Positions 9,415 to 17,749 of a stretch of DNA of 64,000 nucleotides are shown one piece after another (within the stretch, counting starts at the first letter, position 1; each line of letters begins with the position of its first letter). The notes under the pieces were generated by a model. That model was not told the DNA's origin and ran no database searches. It saw only the letters and a list, made by a program, of their open reading frames with translations. This DNA comes from CAWJAP01 sp963834365. Lineage in GTDB: Bacteria; Acidobacteriota; Vicinamibacteria; Vicinamibacterales; Vicinamibacteraceae. The stretch is taken from NCBI GenBank assembly GCA_963834365.1, contig CAWIBS010000044.1, positions 38,664 to 102,663 of the forward strand. Direction: 5' to 3'. Position numbers and translations under genes: made by a program.

Positions 9415-10301
9415 CGCGCGTCTCCCTGCTGATCGTGGTCGAGCATGCGCAGCAGGTACTCGCCGTACGAGTTCTTGCGCATCGGCTCCGCGATGCGCCG
9501 CACGTCCTCGCCGGTGATGTACCCCATACGAAAGGCGATCTCCTCGACGCAGCAGATCATCAGGCCCTGCCGCTCCTCGATCGTCTGCACGAAGTGCGAC
9601 GCTTGCAGCAGCGATTCGTGCGTGCCGGTGTCGAGCCAGGCGATGCCGCGGCCGAGCCGCTCGACGACCAGCTCGCCGGCCTCGAGGTAGCGACGGTTGA
9701 CGTCCGTGATCTCGAGCTCCCCGCGGGGCGACGGCGCCAGCGACGCGGCGATGTCGAGCACGCGGTTGTCGTAGAAGTACAGGCCCGTGACCGCGTGCGA
9801 CGACCGCGGCTGGGCCGGCTTCTCCTCGATGCTCATCGCCCGGCCGGCGGCGTCGAACTCGACGACGCCGTAGCGCTCGGGGTCGCGAACGGCGTAGCCG
9901 AAGACCGTCGCGCCGTGCTCGCGGGCGCGCGCCGCCCGCAGCACGTCGGGGAAGCCGTGGCCGAAGAAGATGTTGTCGCCGAGCGCCAGCGCCACGCGGT
10001 CGGCGCCGACGAACTCGCGGCCGAGGATGAACGCCTGGGCCAGCCCCTCGGGCCGGGGCTGCGCGGCATACGCGAGCCGCAACCCCAGATCCTCGCCCGA
10101 TCCCAGCAGGCGCTTGAAGCTGTCCTGGTCCTCGGGGGTCGTGATGAGGAGGATGTCCCGGATGCCCGCCAGCATCAGCGTGGCCAGCGGGTAATAGACC
10201 ATCGGCTTGTTGTAGACGGGAACGAGCTGCTTGCAGATCCCCCGCGTGATGGGGTAGAGGCGGGTTCCGCTGCCGCCCGCCAGAATTATTCCTTTCAGCA
10301 C
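9411..10301 (-). CDS. rfbA: Glucose-1-phosphate thymidylyltransferase
   Basis: A 296-residue RmlA that makes dTDP-glucose from glucose-1-phosphate and dTTP, the first step of dTDP-rhamnose synthesis. The nucleotidyltransferase signature GGSGTRLYP lies at the N-terminus, followed by KQLVPVYNKPMVYYPL, ALGDNIFFGHG, YGVVEFD, IEEKPAQPRS, TGLYFYD, LEITDVNRRYL and WLDTGTHESL. The frame is intact. It is followed by rfbC with overlap; rfbB and rfbD are not in this window. It presumably supplies a sugar nucleotide for the EPS genes downstream. Confidence 0.96.
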   Translation of the reverse strand: MLKGIILAGGSGTRLYPITRGICKQLVPVYNKPMVYYPLATLMLAGIRDILLITTPEDQDSFKRLLGSGEDLGLRLAYAAQPRPEGLAQAFILGREFVGADRVALALGDNIFFGHGFPDVLRAARAREHGATVFGYAVRDPERYGVVEFDAAGRAMSIEEKPAQPRSSHAVTGLYFYDNRVLDIAASLAPSPRGELEITDVNRRYLEAGELVVERLGRGIAWLDTGTHESLLQASHFVQTIEERQGLMICCVEEIAFRMGYITGEDVRRIAEPMRKNSYGEYLLRMLDHDQQGDAR

Positions 10302-10660
10302 ACGTTCATTCCTCCACCGGTCCGGACGTTACTTCAGAACAGCGCACCACGATCTGCCGGCAACCCCGGCGGCGTCAAGCGCGGGTCGCGTCTGGAGGTC
10401 CGAGCATGTAGTTTTGGTTGTCGCCGTGCAAATACTTCCAAGTCGTTGGATCGCAGCGTGACGATTTTATGCTGTCGTGGAGCGCCGGAACGCGGGTACG
10501 AATCGCCCATCGCGTCGCGAGCCACGACAAAGTTCACAGGATTGCGCAGTCGGTCTGACTTTTGCTCACCCGGAGCCCCCGGCAGCTACCCGGCTCGGAA
10601 GGGCCAGCGCCAGCGGCCACAATCTTCGACGACGATGTTCTTGACGGAGGGCAGCAGGGG
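10302..10660. other. Intergenic region between divergent rfbA and repeat-protein gene
   Basis: About 360 bp without a credible gene. It must hold the promoters for rfbA-rfbC (minus) and the secreted protein (plus). A weak GG-N10-GC element (CGGTCT, six bases, then TTTGC) lies at 10551-10565 but its -24 half is poor. A clear GGAGG at 10646-10650 precedes the ATG at 10661. I see no tRNA or structured RNA. Confidence 0.6.
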
Positions 10661-12295
10661 ATGAGCTGCGGGAAGCGAAGCCCTGAGAGGGCAGTCCGCG
10701 CACGGCGCTGGCTCAGGCTCGCCTGCATCGCAGGGGTCGGGCTGATGGCGCCGGGCCTCGCGCACGCAGCAGGGCTGACGGTGGCCTGGGACGCGAGCTC
10801 GGGTGTCACCGGCTATCGGCTGCACTATCGCCCTGAGAGCGGTGGGGACGCCCAAATCCGAACCTTGCCCGGTTCCGTCACGTGGGGACGCATCGAGGGG
10901 CTGGATGCCGGCCGCCGCTACACGGTCTGGGTCGTGGCCTTCAACTTCGCCGGTGACAGTCCCGCCTCGGCCAGCGCCTCGGGCGTCGCGACGGACAACG
11001 TCGCCGTGCCGCCGGGCGCCGCGCAGACCTTCTTCGCCGAAGGGGCCGCAGGGTTTTTCTCCTATCGCCTCGCCTTCCTCAATACGGCCAGCACCGAGAG
11101 CGTCGCCAGCGTCGCGTTCCTGCGCGAAGGGGCGGCTCCGGTGTATCGCGATTACGTGCTTCCCGCCAGCGGGCGCGCGACGATTGCGGCCTCCGACGTC
11201 CCCGAACTGATCGGAACCTCGTTTGCCGCGTCCGTGCTCACTTCGCCGGCGGTGGTGGCGGAGCGGACGATGCGCTGGCGGGTCAACGGCTCCGACGGCG
11301 CACATTCGGCGAAAGCGCTGCCCACCCGGGCCACGCAATGGTTTCTGGCCGAGGGGGACGCCGGCTTCTTCGACACCTTCGTGCTCATCGCCAACCCGGG
11401 CGCCGCGGCGGCCACGGCCACGGTGGACTTCCTGCTCGATGGCGGCGGGGTGGTGCAGCGCACCTACGCCCTGGCACCGACCCAGCGGCTGACCATCTGG
11501 ACCAACCAGATCCCCGAGCTCGTCGGCCATTCGTTCGCGACGACGATCCGCACGACACAGCCGGCGCTGGTCGAGCGGGCCATGTACTTCCGCGGACCGA
11601 ACGGCGCGTGGGAGGGCGGCCACTCGTCCGCTGCAGTGGTCTCTGGCGCTCGCAGCTGGTTCCTGGCCGAGGGCAGCACCGGGGACTGGTTCGAGACCTT
11701 CGTGCTGATCAGCAATCCGAACAGCTCACCGGTCACGGCCACGATTCAGTACTTGACCCCGTCGGGAGTCGCCCGGACAGAAACCCGCACGCTGCCCGCA
11801 TCGAGCCGCACGACGATTCCCGTGGACACGCTGCCCGGCCTCGAGAACACCGACGTCTCCTGTTCCATCTCCGCCAGCGCCAACATCATCGTCGAGCGGT
11901 CGATGTATTGGCCCGGGTTCGGGCCTTGGTACGGCGGCCATAACAGCGTGGGCATTCCGGCCCTCGGCACCCGGTGGGCGCTCGCCGAAGGCGAGGTGGG
12001 CGGTGAGGACGGCGCCGATACGTTCGTGCTGCTCGCGAATCCCGGGGGCACGACGGCGGAGGTCACGCTCACGTTCCTGCCGACCTCGGGCGCCCCGGTC
12101 GCCATCACGCGCAGCGTTCCGCCGCGATCGCGCGTCACCGTGGCGGCTTCGTCGCTCGGCCTGGCGTCGGGCGAACGGTTCGGCGTGGTGATCGACTCGG
12201 ATGAGCCCATCGCCGTCGAGCGATCGATCTACTGGAACTACCTCGGCGCGCTCTGGACGAGCGGGACGAACGAAACCGCCACTGCTCGACCCTAG
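10661..12295 (+). CDS. Secreted protein with fibronectin-III-like domain and four WFLAEG repeats
   Basis: A 544-residue exported protein. The N-terminus has Arg residues, then a hydrophobic segment and a likely cleavage site after APGLAHA. Next is a fibronectin type III-like domain (LTVAWDASSGVTGYRLHYR, GLDAGRRYTVWVVAFN). The rest is four repeats of about 105 residues, each opening with a version of (W/T)-F-(L/F)-AEG and containing a TFVLIANPG block, a beta-rich stretch ending SR-T-T-I, and VVERAMYW-x-x-x-GGH. Such repeats are common in secreted Acidobacteriota proteins and may mediate surface binding, but the role is unknown. ATG 10661 is preceded by GGAGG at 10-nt spacing, which decides the start over the upstream ATG at 10562. 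The frame is intact. Confidence 0.85.
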   Translation: MSCGKRSPERAVRARRWLRLACIAGVGLMAPGLAHAAGLTVAWDASSGVTGYRLHYRPESGGDAQIRTLPGSVTWGRIEGLDAGRRYTVWVVAFNFAGDSPASASASGVATDNVAVPPGAAQTFFAEGAAGFFSYRLAFLNTASTESVASVAFLREGAAPVYRDYVLPASGRATIAASDVPELIGTSFAASVLTSPAVVAERTMRWRVNGSDGAHSAKALPTRATQWFLAEGDAGFFDTFVLIANPGAAAATATVDFLLDGGGVVQRTYALAPTQRLTIWTNQIPELVGHSFATTIRTTQPALVERAMYFRGPNGAWEGGHSSAAVVSGARSWFLAEGSTGDWFETFVLISNPNSSPVTATIQYLTPSGVARTETRTLPASSRTTIPVDTLPGLENTDVSCSISASANIIVERSMYWPGFGPWYGGHNSVGIPALGTRWALAEGEVGGEDGADTFVLLANPGGTTAEVTLTFLPTSGAPVAITRSVPPRSRVTVAASSLGLASGERFGVVIDSDEPIAVERSIYWNYLGALWTSGTNETATARP

Positions 12296-12299
12296 CACA

Positions 12300-12405
12300 G
12301 GGCTCAGGGCTCGAGACTGAGGGCGGGGCTCAGGCTAGCTGGCCTAGACCTTGGGCTCCGAGCCCTGAGGCTCCTGAGCCTTGAGCCCTGGACCCTGAGC
12401 CATCC
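12300..12405. repeat. Low-complexity GGGCTC/GAGCCC repeat
   Basis: A patchwork of GGGCTCAGG-like and inverted CCTGAGCC-like words (for example GGGCTCAGGGCTCGAG, then GAGCCCTGAGGCTCCTGAGCC). It fills the convergent gap after the repeat-protein gene and runs into the last codons of EBP1, where it encodes the tail GLKAQEPQGSEPKV. It is probably intergenic repeat DNA captured into the coding end. Confidence 0.7.
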
Positions 12406-13495
12406 GGAATCCATGAAAGGGGACCAGACACTGGTGCTTCCTGAGCACGTTCAGGAAGCGCTTGTAGTCGGTCTTCTTCATGTTGAACAGCTCCACGAGC
12501 ACGCTGTAGCGGCCCTGGACCTGCTCGAGCCCGTGACCCACCACGAGCCGCAGATGCTCGCGCGTCAGGTCGTGGCTGGCGAACGGTTCGTAGACCACGG
12601 TCCAGAACGATTCGCCGTCCTGCAGCATCCGCGACAGCAGCCGTCGTGCCACGGCGTGGGGTCCCTCGTCGGGCAGGTCGGGCCGATCCTGGGCCCTGGG
12701 CGCGACGACCGGCAGCCGCATCTCCATCGGAAGATCGCCGAGCCCGACCATCTCGCGGCGCTTGACGACCAGGCGCTCCGCGACGTTCTTCAACTCGCGC
12801 ACGTTGCCGGGCCAGTCGTGCTCGAGCAGGCACTCCATCGCGTCGGCGTCGAAGGGCGGAACGGCGACCGCGTGGCGTTCCGCGTAGGCGTCCAGGAAGT
12901 GATCGAGGAGCGGCCGGATGTCTTCGCGACGCTCCCGCAGCGGCGGGATGTGGACGTGAATCACGTTCAGCCGGTAGAAGAGGTCTTCACGAAACAGACC
13001 CTCGGCGATGCGTGTCCGGAGCTCCCGGTGGGTCGCGCAGATCACGCGCACGTTCACCGGCGCGGCGAGGTGGGTCGCCCCGACCTGCTGCACCTCGCCA
13101 GTCTCGAGGAACCGGAGCAGCAGGGCCTGCATCCGGAGCGACATCTCCCCGACTTCGTCGAGCAACACCGTTCCCTGGTGGGCCATCTGCAGCAGGCCCG
13201 GCTTGTCACGATAGGCGCCGGTGAAACTGCCCCTGACGTGTCCGAAGAGCTCGGATTCGAGCAGTGAGTCCGGGAGTCCGCCGCAATTGACCGTGACGAA
13301 CGGCCTGTGTGCGCGGAGGCTGCGGCCCTGGATCAGCCGCGCAGCCACCTCCTTGCCGACGCCGCTCTCTCCCGTGATGAGCACCTTGGCGTCACAGCGC
13401 GCGGCTTCGGCCAGATCGCCGTCGAGCGCACGGGTGGCGGCACTGTGGCCAACGAGAGCGGGCAGGTCAGTCACGATGGAGTCGGAAATCGGCAT
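12344..13495 (-). CDS. Sigma-54-dependent transcriptional activator without sensory domain (EBP1)
   Basis: A bacterial enhancer-binding protein of 383 residues. The AAA+ domain starts near the N-terminus: Walker A GESGVGKE, the sigma-54 contact loop GSFTGA (GAFTGA in most members), Walker B TVLLDEVGE, sensor region RLNVIHVHIPPLRER, and DWPGNVREL. There is no receiver, GAF or PAS domain. The C-terminus (REHLRLVVGHGLEQVQGRYS, then VLVELFNMKKTDYKRFLNVL) resembles a divergent Fis-type helix-turn-helix and is shared with EBP2 at 61147-62212. A 15-20 residue tail comes from intergenic repeat DNA. ATG 13495 was chosen; ATG 13543 is also possible and neither has a strong ribosome site. It probably activates sigma-54 promoters in the adjacent EPS locus. 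Confidence 0.9.
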   Translation of the reverse strand: MPISDSIVTDLPALVGHSAATRALDGDLAEAARCDAKVLITGESGVGKEVAARLIQGRSLRAHRPFVTVNCGGLPDSLLESELFGHVRGSFTGAYRDKPGLLQMAHQGTVLLDEVGEMSLRMQALLLRFLETGEVQQVGATHLAAPVNVRVICATHRELRTRIAEGLFREDLFYRLNVIHVHIPPLRERREDIRPLLDHFLDAYAERHAVAVPPFDADAMECLLEHDWPGNVRELKNVAERLVVKRREMVGLGDLPMEMRLPVVAPRAQDRPDLPDEGPHAVARRLLSRMLQDGESFWTVVYEPFASHDLTREHLRLVVGHGLEQVQGRYSVLVELFNMKKTDYKRFLNVLRKHQCLVPFHGFRMAQGPGLKAQEPQGSEPKV

Positions 13496-13654
13496 GAGTC
13501 CGGCCGTCCTGAATCGCGGCGCAGGTGGGGCGACGGGCCGCATGGAGTCAGGGTCGCAAGAACGTCGGTCAAAAGACTCATGCAGCGGCGACTTTCCCGC
13601 AGTCGCTCTCGGAAATCGGCCCGAAGGACGTTGATCTTGAGCGGGATACGAGTC

Positions 13655-13671
13655 GGGAACGACCCTTGCTT
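13655..13671 (+). promoter_or_regulatory. Candidate sigma-54 promoter before small ORF 13689
   Basis: GGGAACGACCCTTGCTT has the GG-N10-GC spacing of -24/-12 promoters (consensus TGGCAC-N5-TTGCW), with a full TTGCT at -12 and GGGAAC at -24. The predicted start is near 13680, only about 9 nt before ATG 13689. A closely matching element precedes the paralogous ORF at 24036. Confidence 0.55.
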
Positions 13672-13688
13672 TCTAAACACCAGCAACC

Positions 13689-13922
13689 ATGGATATCCAC
13701 TTCGTTTCGACGTTGACCCCAGAAGACGAGGCCCGCTACGCGCCGCTGGTCCTCGCCGCCGTGAAAGCGCTCCTCGATTCGATGCCGATATCCTACGCCG
13801 TTCGCATCGCGACGACGAACGGCCAGGTGTTTCAGCACACGAAAACCGAGGAAGCTGACACTCTGGAGGAACCGTCCGGTCCCCCTCGACTGGTGACGGG
13901 ACTGCACCGGGCGTCGGCCTGA
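13689..13922 (+). CDS. Small conserved hypothetical protein with putative sigma-54 promoter
   Basis: A 77-residue protein starting MDIHFVSTLTPEDEARYAP, with a middle segment LVLAAVKALLDSMPISYAVR that could form a helix and strand, then IATTNGQVFQHTK. It has no signal peptide or membrane segment, so it is probably cytosolic. The N-terminus is matched by a second small ORF at 24036 (MEIHLVSTLTPDDE). Both start within the same ACCATGGA context and each has a GG-N10-GC element upstream. This shared design is the best evidence that the ORF is real. No ribosome-binding site is visible. Function unknown; the placement at the border of an EPS locus beside a sigma-54 activator suggests a regulated role there. 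Confidence 0.6.
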   Translation: MDIHFVSTLTPEDEARYAPLVLAAVKALLDSMPISYAVRIATTNGQVFQHTKTEEADTLEEPSGPPRLVTGLHRASA

Positions 13923-13990
13923 TTCAGCGTCTGCGGGCGCAACTCGAACCGCATTCCTGCGCCCTGTCGGTCTTCGTTCCCCAGCCTGCC

Positions 13991-14014
13991 TGCCCGTGGC
14001 GTACGCCACGGGCA
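13991..14014. terminator. 24-bp perfect palindrome, possible terminator
   Basis: TGCCCGTGGCGT followed by its exact inverse ACGCCACGGGCA. It lies 70 bp after the small ORF and before the convergent end of the oxidoreductase-epimerase gene. There is no T-run and no loop, so it could also be a protein-binding site. Confidence 0.4.
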
Positions 14015-14105
14015 CATTGACCTGCGAGTCCCGCGCCAGCTAGCGTGGTCGCACGGTCCCGACGCTACGCTCAGGCGGCGGGGCCTGGCTCAGCGGGGGT
14101 ATGCG

Positions 14106-16214
14106 TCATCCGCCAGTGGCAGAAACGGTGATCCTCTCGGATGAGTCGGGGACGGCCAGCGAGACGACCCGCGACGATCCTGCTCGATCGATGGTGGCCG
14201 CCGCCAAATTGGTGCGATAGCGCTCGCTTGCGAAGGCTGCCGCAAGATCGATCGACGATCCGAGCGCGAGGCGCTGCGCGAGCTTGAGGGGACCGTTCAG
14301 AAGACGGAGCAGCCAGCCAGGGAACCAGAACACGCGCAGGTCGGGCCGCCGCTCGCCGCAGTCGGGCGACGAGTTCGCGCGCGCGTGGGCGCCGGCGCCT
14401 CGACCAGATTCAACAGCGGCGGCGCCGCGTCCGGATCCTGCGGCATAGCTGCGGAACACGCGAGCCGGCCGTGCGGACGTCGCAGACGCTCAGCGGCGTG
14501 CGCTTGCCGCCGATGGCGACGAAGACACGGGCCGAGCTCGCGGCCGAGCCGTCCGGGCGGCTGGAAGTCGTCGAAGTCGACGAGCGGACCGGGCCGGACC
14601 ACCTTGACGCCGCAGCTCCGCGCTCCGCGCCGACGCTGGCGCGAGCACTTCGGATTCGGCCTTGCCCCAGACGTAGGGCCCGCGGCCGAGGTTGCCGGCG
14701 TCGACCGGCGTCGTCTCGTCGACGATGCGGCCGACTCGCCCGGCTTGATCACCGCGAGGCTGCTGATGTGGACGACCGTCTTCACGCCGGCCGCGCGCCG
14801 CGCTTCGATCGACGTGCCGCGTCGCGGCGATCGAGTTGCGCTCGTGTTCGTCCTTGCCGCCGGCGGTCTCGGCGGCGCAATGGACGACGATCGTCGACGC
14901 CCTCATGAGCGTCGGCGTCGAGCGGCGCGCGCGAGATCGGCCGCCACGTACTCGACGCCCGGCACGCGCGCCGACCACGGCGGCAGGCGACGCGCCAGCG
15001 ACGCGGACCGCGAACCCGGCGTGGCGCAGTTCCTCGACGACCCGCCGGCCCAAGCAGCCCGGTGCCGCCGGTGACGAGCACGGTCCCGGCGTGCGGTGGA
15101 CGCGGCGGCAGCGTCGCCGACTGCGCTGGCGAGCAGCGCCTGCGCGCCGCGCCTCGCGTGCGCGCTCCGCCTCGGCGAGCGCGCGCGCCGATGCGCTCGC
15201 AGACGTCGACGGTGTCGAGGATCGACTGCGGCGACAGCGGCGACGGACCGCCGTCGGCGATGCTGTCGTAGAAGCGCCCGACGAGCGTCGGCAGGCCGGG
15301 ATACGAGCCGTGCTCGCCGAAGATGAGCGACGCGAATCCGCTCGTCGCGCCCGTGATGCGTCTGGAAGGCGCGCCGGTACGGCGTGAGCAGCACGCCCGG
15401 GCCCGGTCCCGGGACCCGTCGAGCCGCGTGACCGATCCGGTGACGTAGTCGGCGCGCAGCGATCCGTTGGTGCCGACGATGTGCTGGTACTGCTCGATCG
15501 GCCGCCCGCTCAGCGTCACGATGAGCATGCCGGTGCAGTCGCCGAGCCGGAGCAGCGCGTAGACGTCGCCGCTCGGCCGCACGTCCAGCCCGATGAGCTC
15601 GACCGGCGCGTCGGTGCAGGCCGGCTCCCGGCGCGCAGCTGCTCGACCAGCGGATACACCGCGTGCGGCAGGATGTCGTTCGCCTGATCGACCGGGCGTG
15701 ATCGTCCGCCGCACCTTCCGGAACGAGAAGAAGCTCTCGACGTGGACGACGCGGCCGATCGAGCGAGCATCTCGAGCGCGAGCAGCGCCGGCCGCTCGAA
15801 CAGGCACTGGTGGCCGGCGCAGACCTTGAGCGCCGCGTTCGGCGGCGAGCGCGAGGAGCACTTCGGCCTCGACTCGCGTCGGCGTGAACGGCTTCTCGAC
15901 GTAGACGTGGCAGCCGGCCTCGAGCGCGAGCGCGCCGAGCGCCGCGTGCGTGTGCCGGCGGCGTGACGATGTGAACGACGTCGGGCTTGGCGCGTCTCGA
16001 GCATCTCGCCGGCGTCTTCGAAGAGGCGCGCGCCGGCGGGGAGCACATCGCGCCAGCGCCTCGGCCGACGCGGCGGGATCGGCGACGCCCGACCACGCGA
16101 GCGCCCGGGACGTGCGGCAATCGCCTTGAGATGGTGCAGGCCCATCTTGCCGGTGCCGATCAGGCCGACCGTCACTGGCCTCGACAACGCCGCCGCGTCT
16201 TCTCTATTTGCCAT
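14106..16214 (-). CDS. Gfo/Idh/MocA oxidoreductase fused to NAD-dependent sugar epimerase, many frameshifts
   Basis: The start MANREDAAALSRPVTVGLIG (ATG 16214) carries the Rossmann motif GLIGTGKMGLHHL of Gfo/Idh/MocA sugar oxidoreductases. Later fragments in changing frames include DEVEAFFSFRKVRR-like and EQYQHIVGTNGSLRADYVTG blocks and PSPLSPQSILDTVDVCERIG, typical of the family's C-terminal half. A second Rossmann motif, VTGGTGLLGRRVVEELRHAG, then opens an extended SDR epimerase domain: IVVHCAAETAGG, GPYVWGKAESEVL (YxxxK pattern) and a C-terminal FPGWLLRLLNGPLKLAQR. Both parts run in one direction with no room for a stop and start between them, so I read it as one fused protein of about 700 residues that modifies nucleotide sugars. 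At least eight frame breaks occur. Confidence 0.7.
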
Positions 16215-16354
16215 CGCTCTCGGTGTCGACCATGCGCCGCCGGGGACCGCCGATCTGGCTGGGTCCTCAGACCGCCAGCCCGTGACTTCCCGACTGCCAT
16301 GCCCAAACACCACATTATGCCGCAGCCAGCACTTCTGACGCCACGGCGGCGCTC

Positions 16355-16650
16355 CTACGTGATTCCACGAGCAGCCGAATCGCGCCTGATAGGAAAGGGG
16401 AGCAGAAGCGCCTGCATCCGCAGGGAGATCTCCGCCCACTTCGTCCAAAAAATCGTGCCCCGGGGCGCGAGCTCGCAGCAGGGTGGCCTCGTCACGGTGG
16501 GCGCCGGTGAAGCTCCGCGGGCACTGCGAAGAGCTCTGTCTCCAGCAGCGTCTCAGGCCGGCCCGTACAGTCGATGGTGACGAGCGTCTGGCGCGCGCGG
16601 GCGCGGCGCGTGTGAATGAGCCGCGCGGCCACCTCCTTTTTCGGGAACCT
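16355..16650 (-). pseudogene. Remnant of a sigma-54 activator AAA+ domain
   Basis: Only the middle of the AAA+ domain is left: KKEVAARLIHTRRARARQT, LVTIDCTGRPETLLETELF, then in another frame SFTGAHRDEATLLRARA and HDFLDEVGG (GAFTGA loop and Walker B), then in a third frame EISLRMQALLL and a stop at 16355. It matches EBP1 and EBP2 block for block but lacks the P-loop glycines, the rest of the ATPase and the DNA-binding end. It lies between the acyl carrier protein and the oxidoreductase-epimerase gene. Unlike the other broken genes here, it is truly truncated, so this is decay and not just sequence error. Confidence 0.75.
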
Positions 16651-16772
16651 GGATTGGTTACGGCAGCCTGGGTGCGGACGACACGCGGCAGGCGCTTCAG
16701 GGCGCCGGCTCGACGCTCGGGGCTGTCGCTGGCTGGAGCCGAAGTTCCCTGAACGCCGCGCCGCTACCGGGC

Positions 16773-17027
16773 CTAGGCCACTTTTTCGCCGGACGTACCC
16801 GCGATGCGATTCGATGCCATCCAGGTTGTCGGGGAGCATCTCGGCGTCTTCGACGCTGATGCCGAACGTGCTCTCGAGAAAGCCGATCACCTCGAGCACG
16901 CCGGTCGAGTCGATGATGCCCTGGTCGAGCAGCGACGCCTCGTCGGTCAGCGAAGCCGGGTTGGCCACGTAGAAGTTCTTGGTGATGAACTCGCGCACCT
17001 GGGTCCCTGATCTCGGCGTGTGTCCAT
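16773..17027 (-). CDS. Acyl carrier protein of the EPS locus
   Basis: About 80 residues with TKNFYVANPASLTDEASLL, then QGIIDSTGVLEVIGFLE, where the Ser of IDS is the phosphopantetheine site, and FGISVEDAEMLPDNLDGIES. The open frame from 16998 starts inside the protein. ATG 17027 (MDTRRDQG) lies 2 nt after the methyltransferase stop and joins it through one base change. A second break near 16812 gives the end IAGTSGEKVA and stop TAG at 16773. Acyl carrier proteins of this kind accompany AMP-forming ligases in exosortase-type EPS loci and probably carry an acyl or aminoacyl group activated by the ligase at 17750-19294. Confidence 0.8.
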
Positions 17028-17029
17028 GG

Positions 17030-17732
17030 CTACCGTTCCCTCATACGGCCAACCGCCACGCGCGCGTTGCCGGCTTCGTCATTGAGCAGGTCGGGGCCCT
17101 CGTAGACCTCGGCCCGCGTGAACAGCCGCGAGATCTGCCGGTCCTGCCCCAGGCCGATTTCAAACATCAGGAACCCGCCCGGCTTGAGGAAGGGCACGGC
17201 CTCGCGCAGCACGCGCTGGTGGATGGTCAGGCCGAAGGGCCCGCCATCGAACGCTTCGCGCGGCTCGTGCTCGAGCAGCGTCGCGCGCTCGCCGGCCAGC
17301 CGCCCGGTCGAAATGTACGGCGGATTGCAGACGATCGATCGATCGTGCCCTCGAGCCCGAGCCCGGCCAGCCGCCGAACAGATCGCCCTGCGCGACCGTC
17401 GACGCGATCGGCGAGGCCGAGATGCTCGACGTTGCGGCGCGTCCAGCCGACGCAGCCGTCGGTCAGATCGGTCGCCCATACGCGCGACGTCCGGGGACGT
17501 GGCATGGCGATCGCGCACGCCAGGTTGCCGGCGCCGCAGCACATGTCGATCGACGCGCGACCCGTCCGGCAGCCGGCCCGCGCCCGCTCGATCGCGGCGC
17601 GGCCGAGCAGCTCGGTCTCGGGTCGTGGCACCAGCGCGCCAGGACCGCACGAGAGCTCGAGCGCCCAGAAAGGTCGTGCGCCCGTCGAGCCATGGCCACG
17701 CTCGACGCGCGGCGTCAGAGTCGCCCGGACAT
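17030..17732 (-). CDS. PrmC/HemK-like N5-glutamine methyltransferase, frameshifted
   Basis: A class I SAM-dependent methyltransferase. Fragments in order: FWALELSCGPGALVPRPETE, DMCCGAGNLACAIA (SAM-binding motif I), NVEHLGLADRV, IVCNPPYISTGRLAGERATL with the NPPY signature of HemK/PrmC enzymes, LLEHEPREAFDGGPFGL, and LKPGGFLMFEIGLGQ. PrmC proper methylates release factors, but this copy lies between an AMP ligase and an acyl carrier protein inside an EPS operon and lacks the usual N-terminal helical domain. It more likely methylates a substrate of this pathway. At least four frame breaks occur; the start at 17732 (MSG) is a best guess. Confidence 0.75.
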
Positions 17733-17749
17733 GCCGCGTCCTCGTCCGC

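Noticed and set aside
10551..10565. GG-N10-GC element upstream of the repeat-protein gene
   Set aside because: The -12 half (TTTGC) is fair, but the -24 half CGGTCT matches TGGCAC at only two or three positions, so it is not listed as a promoter.
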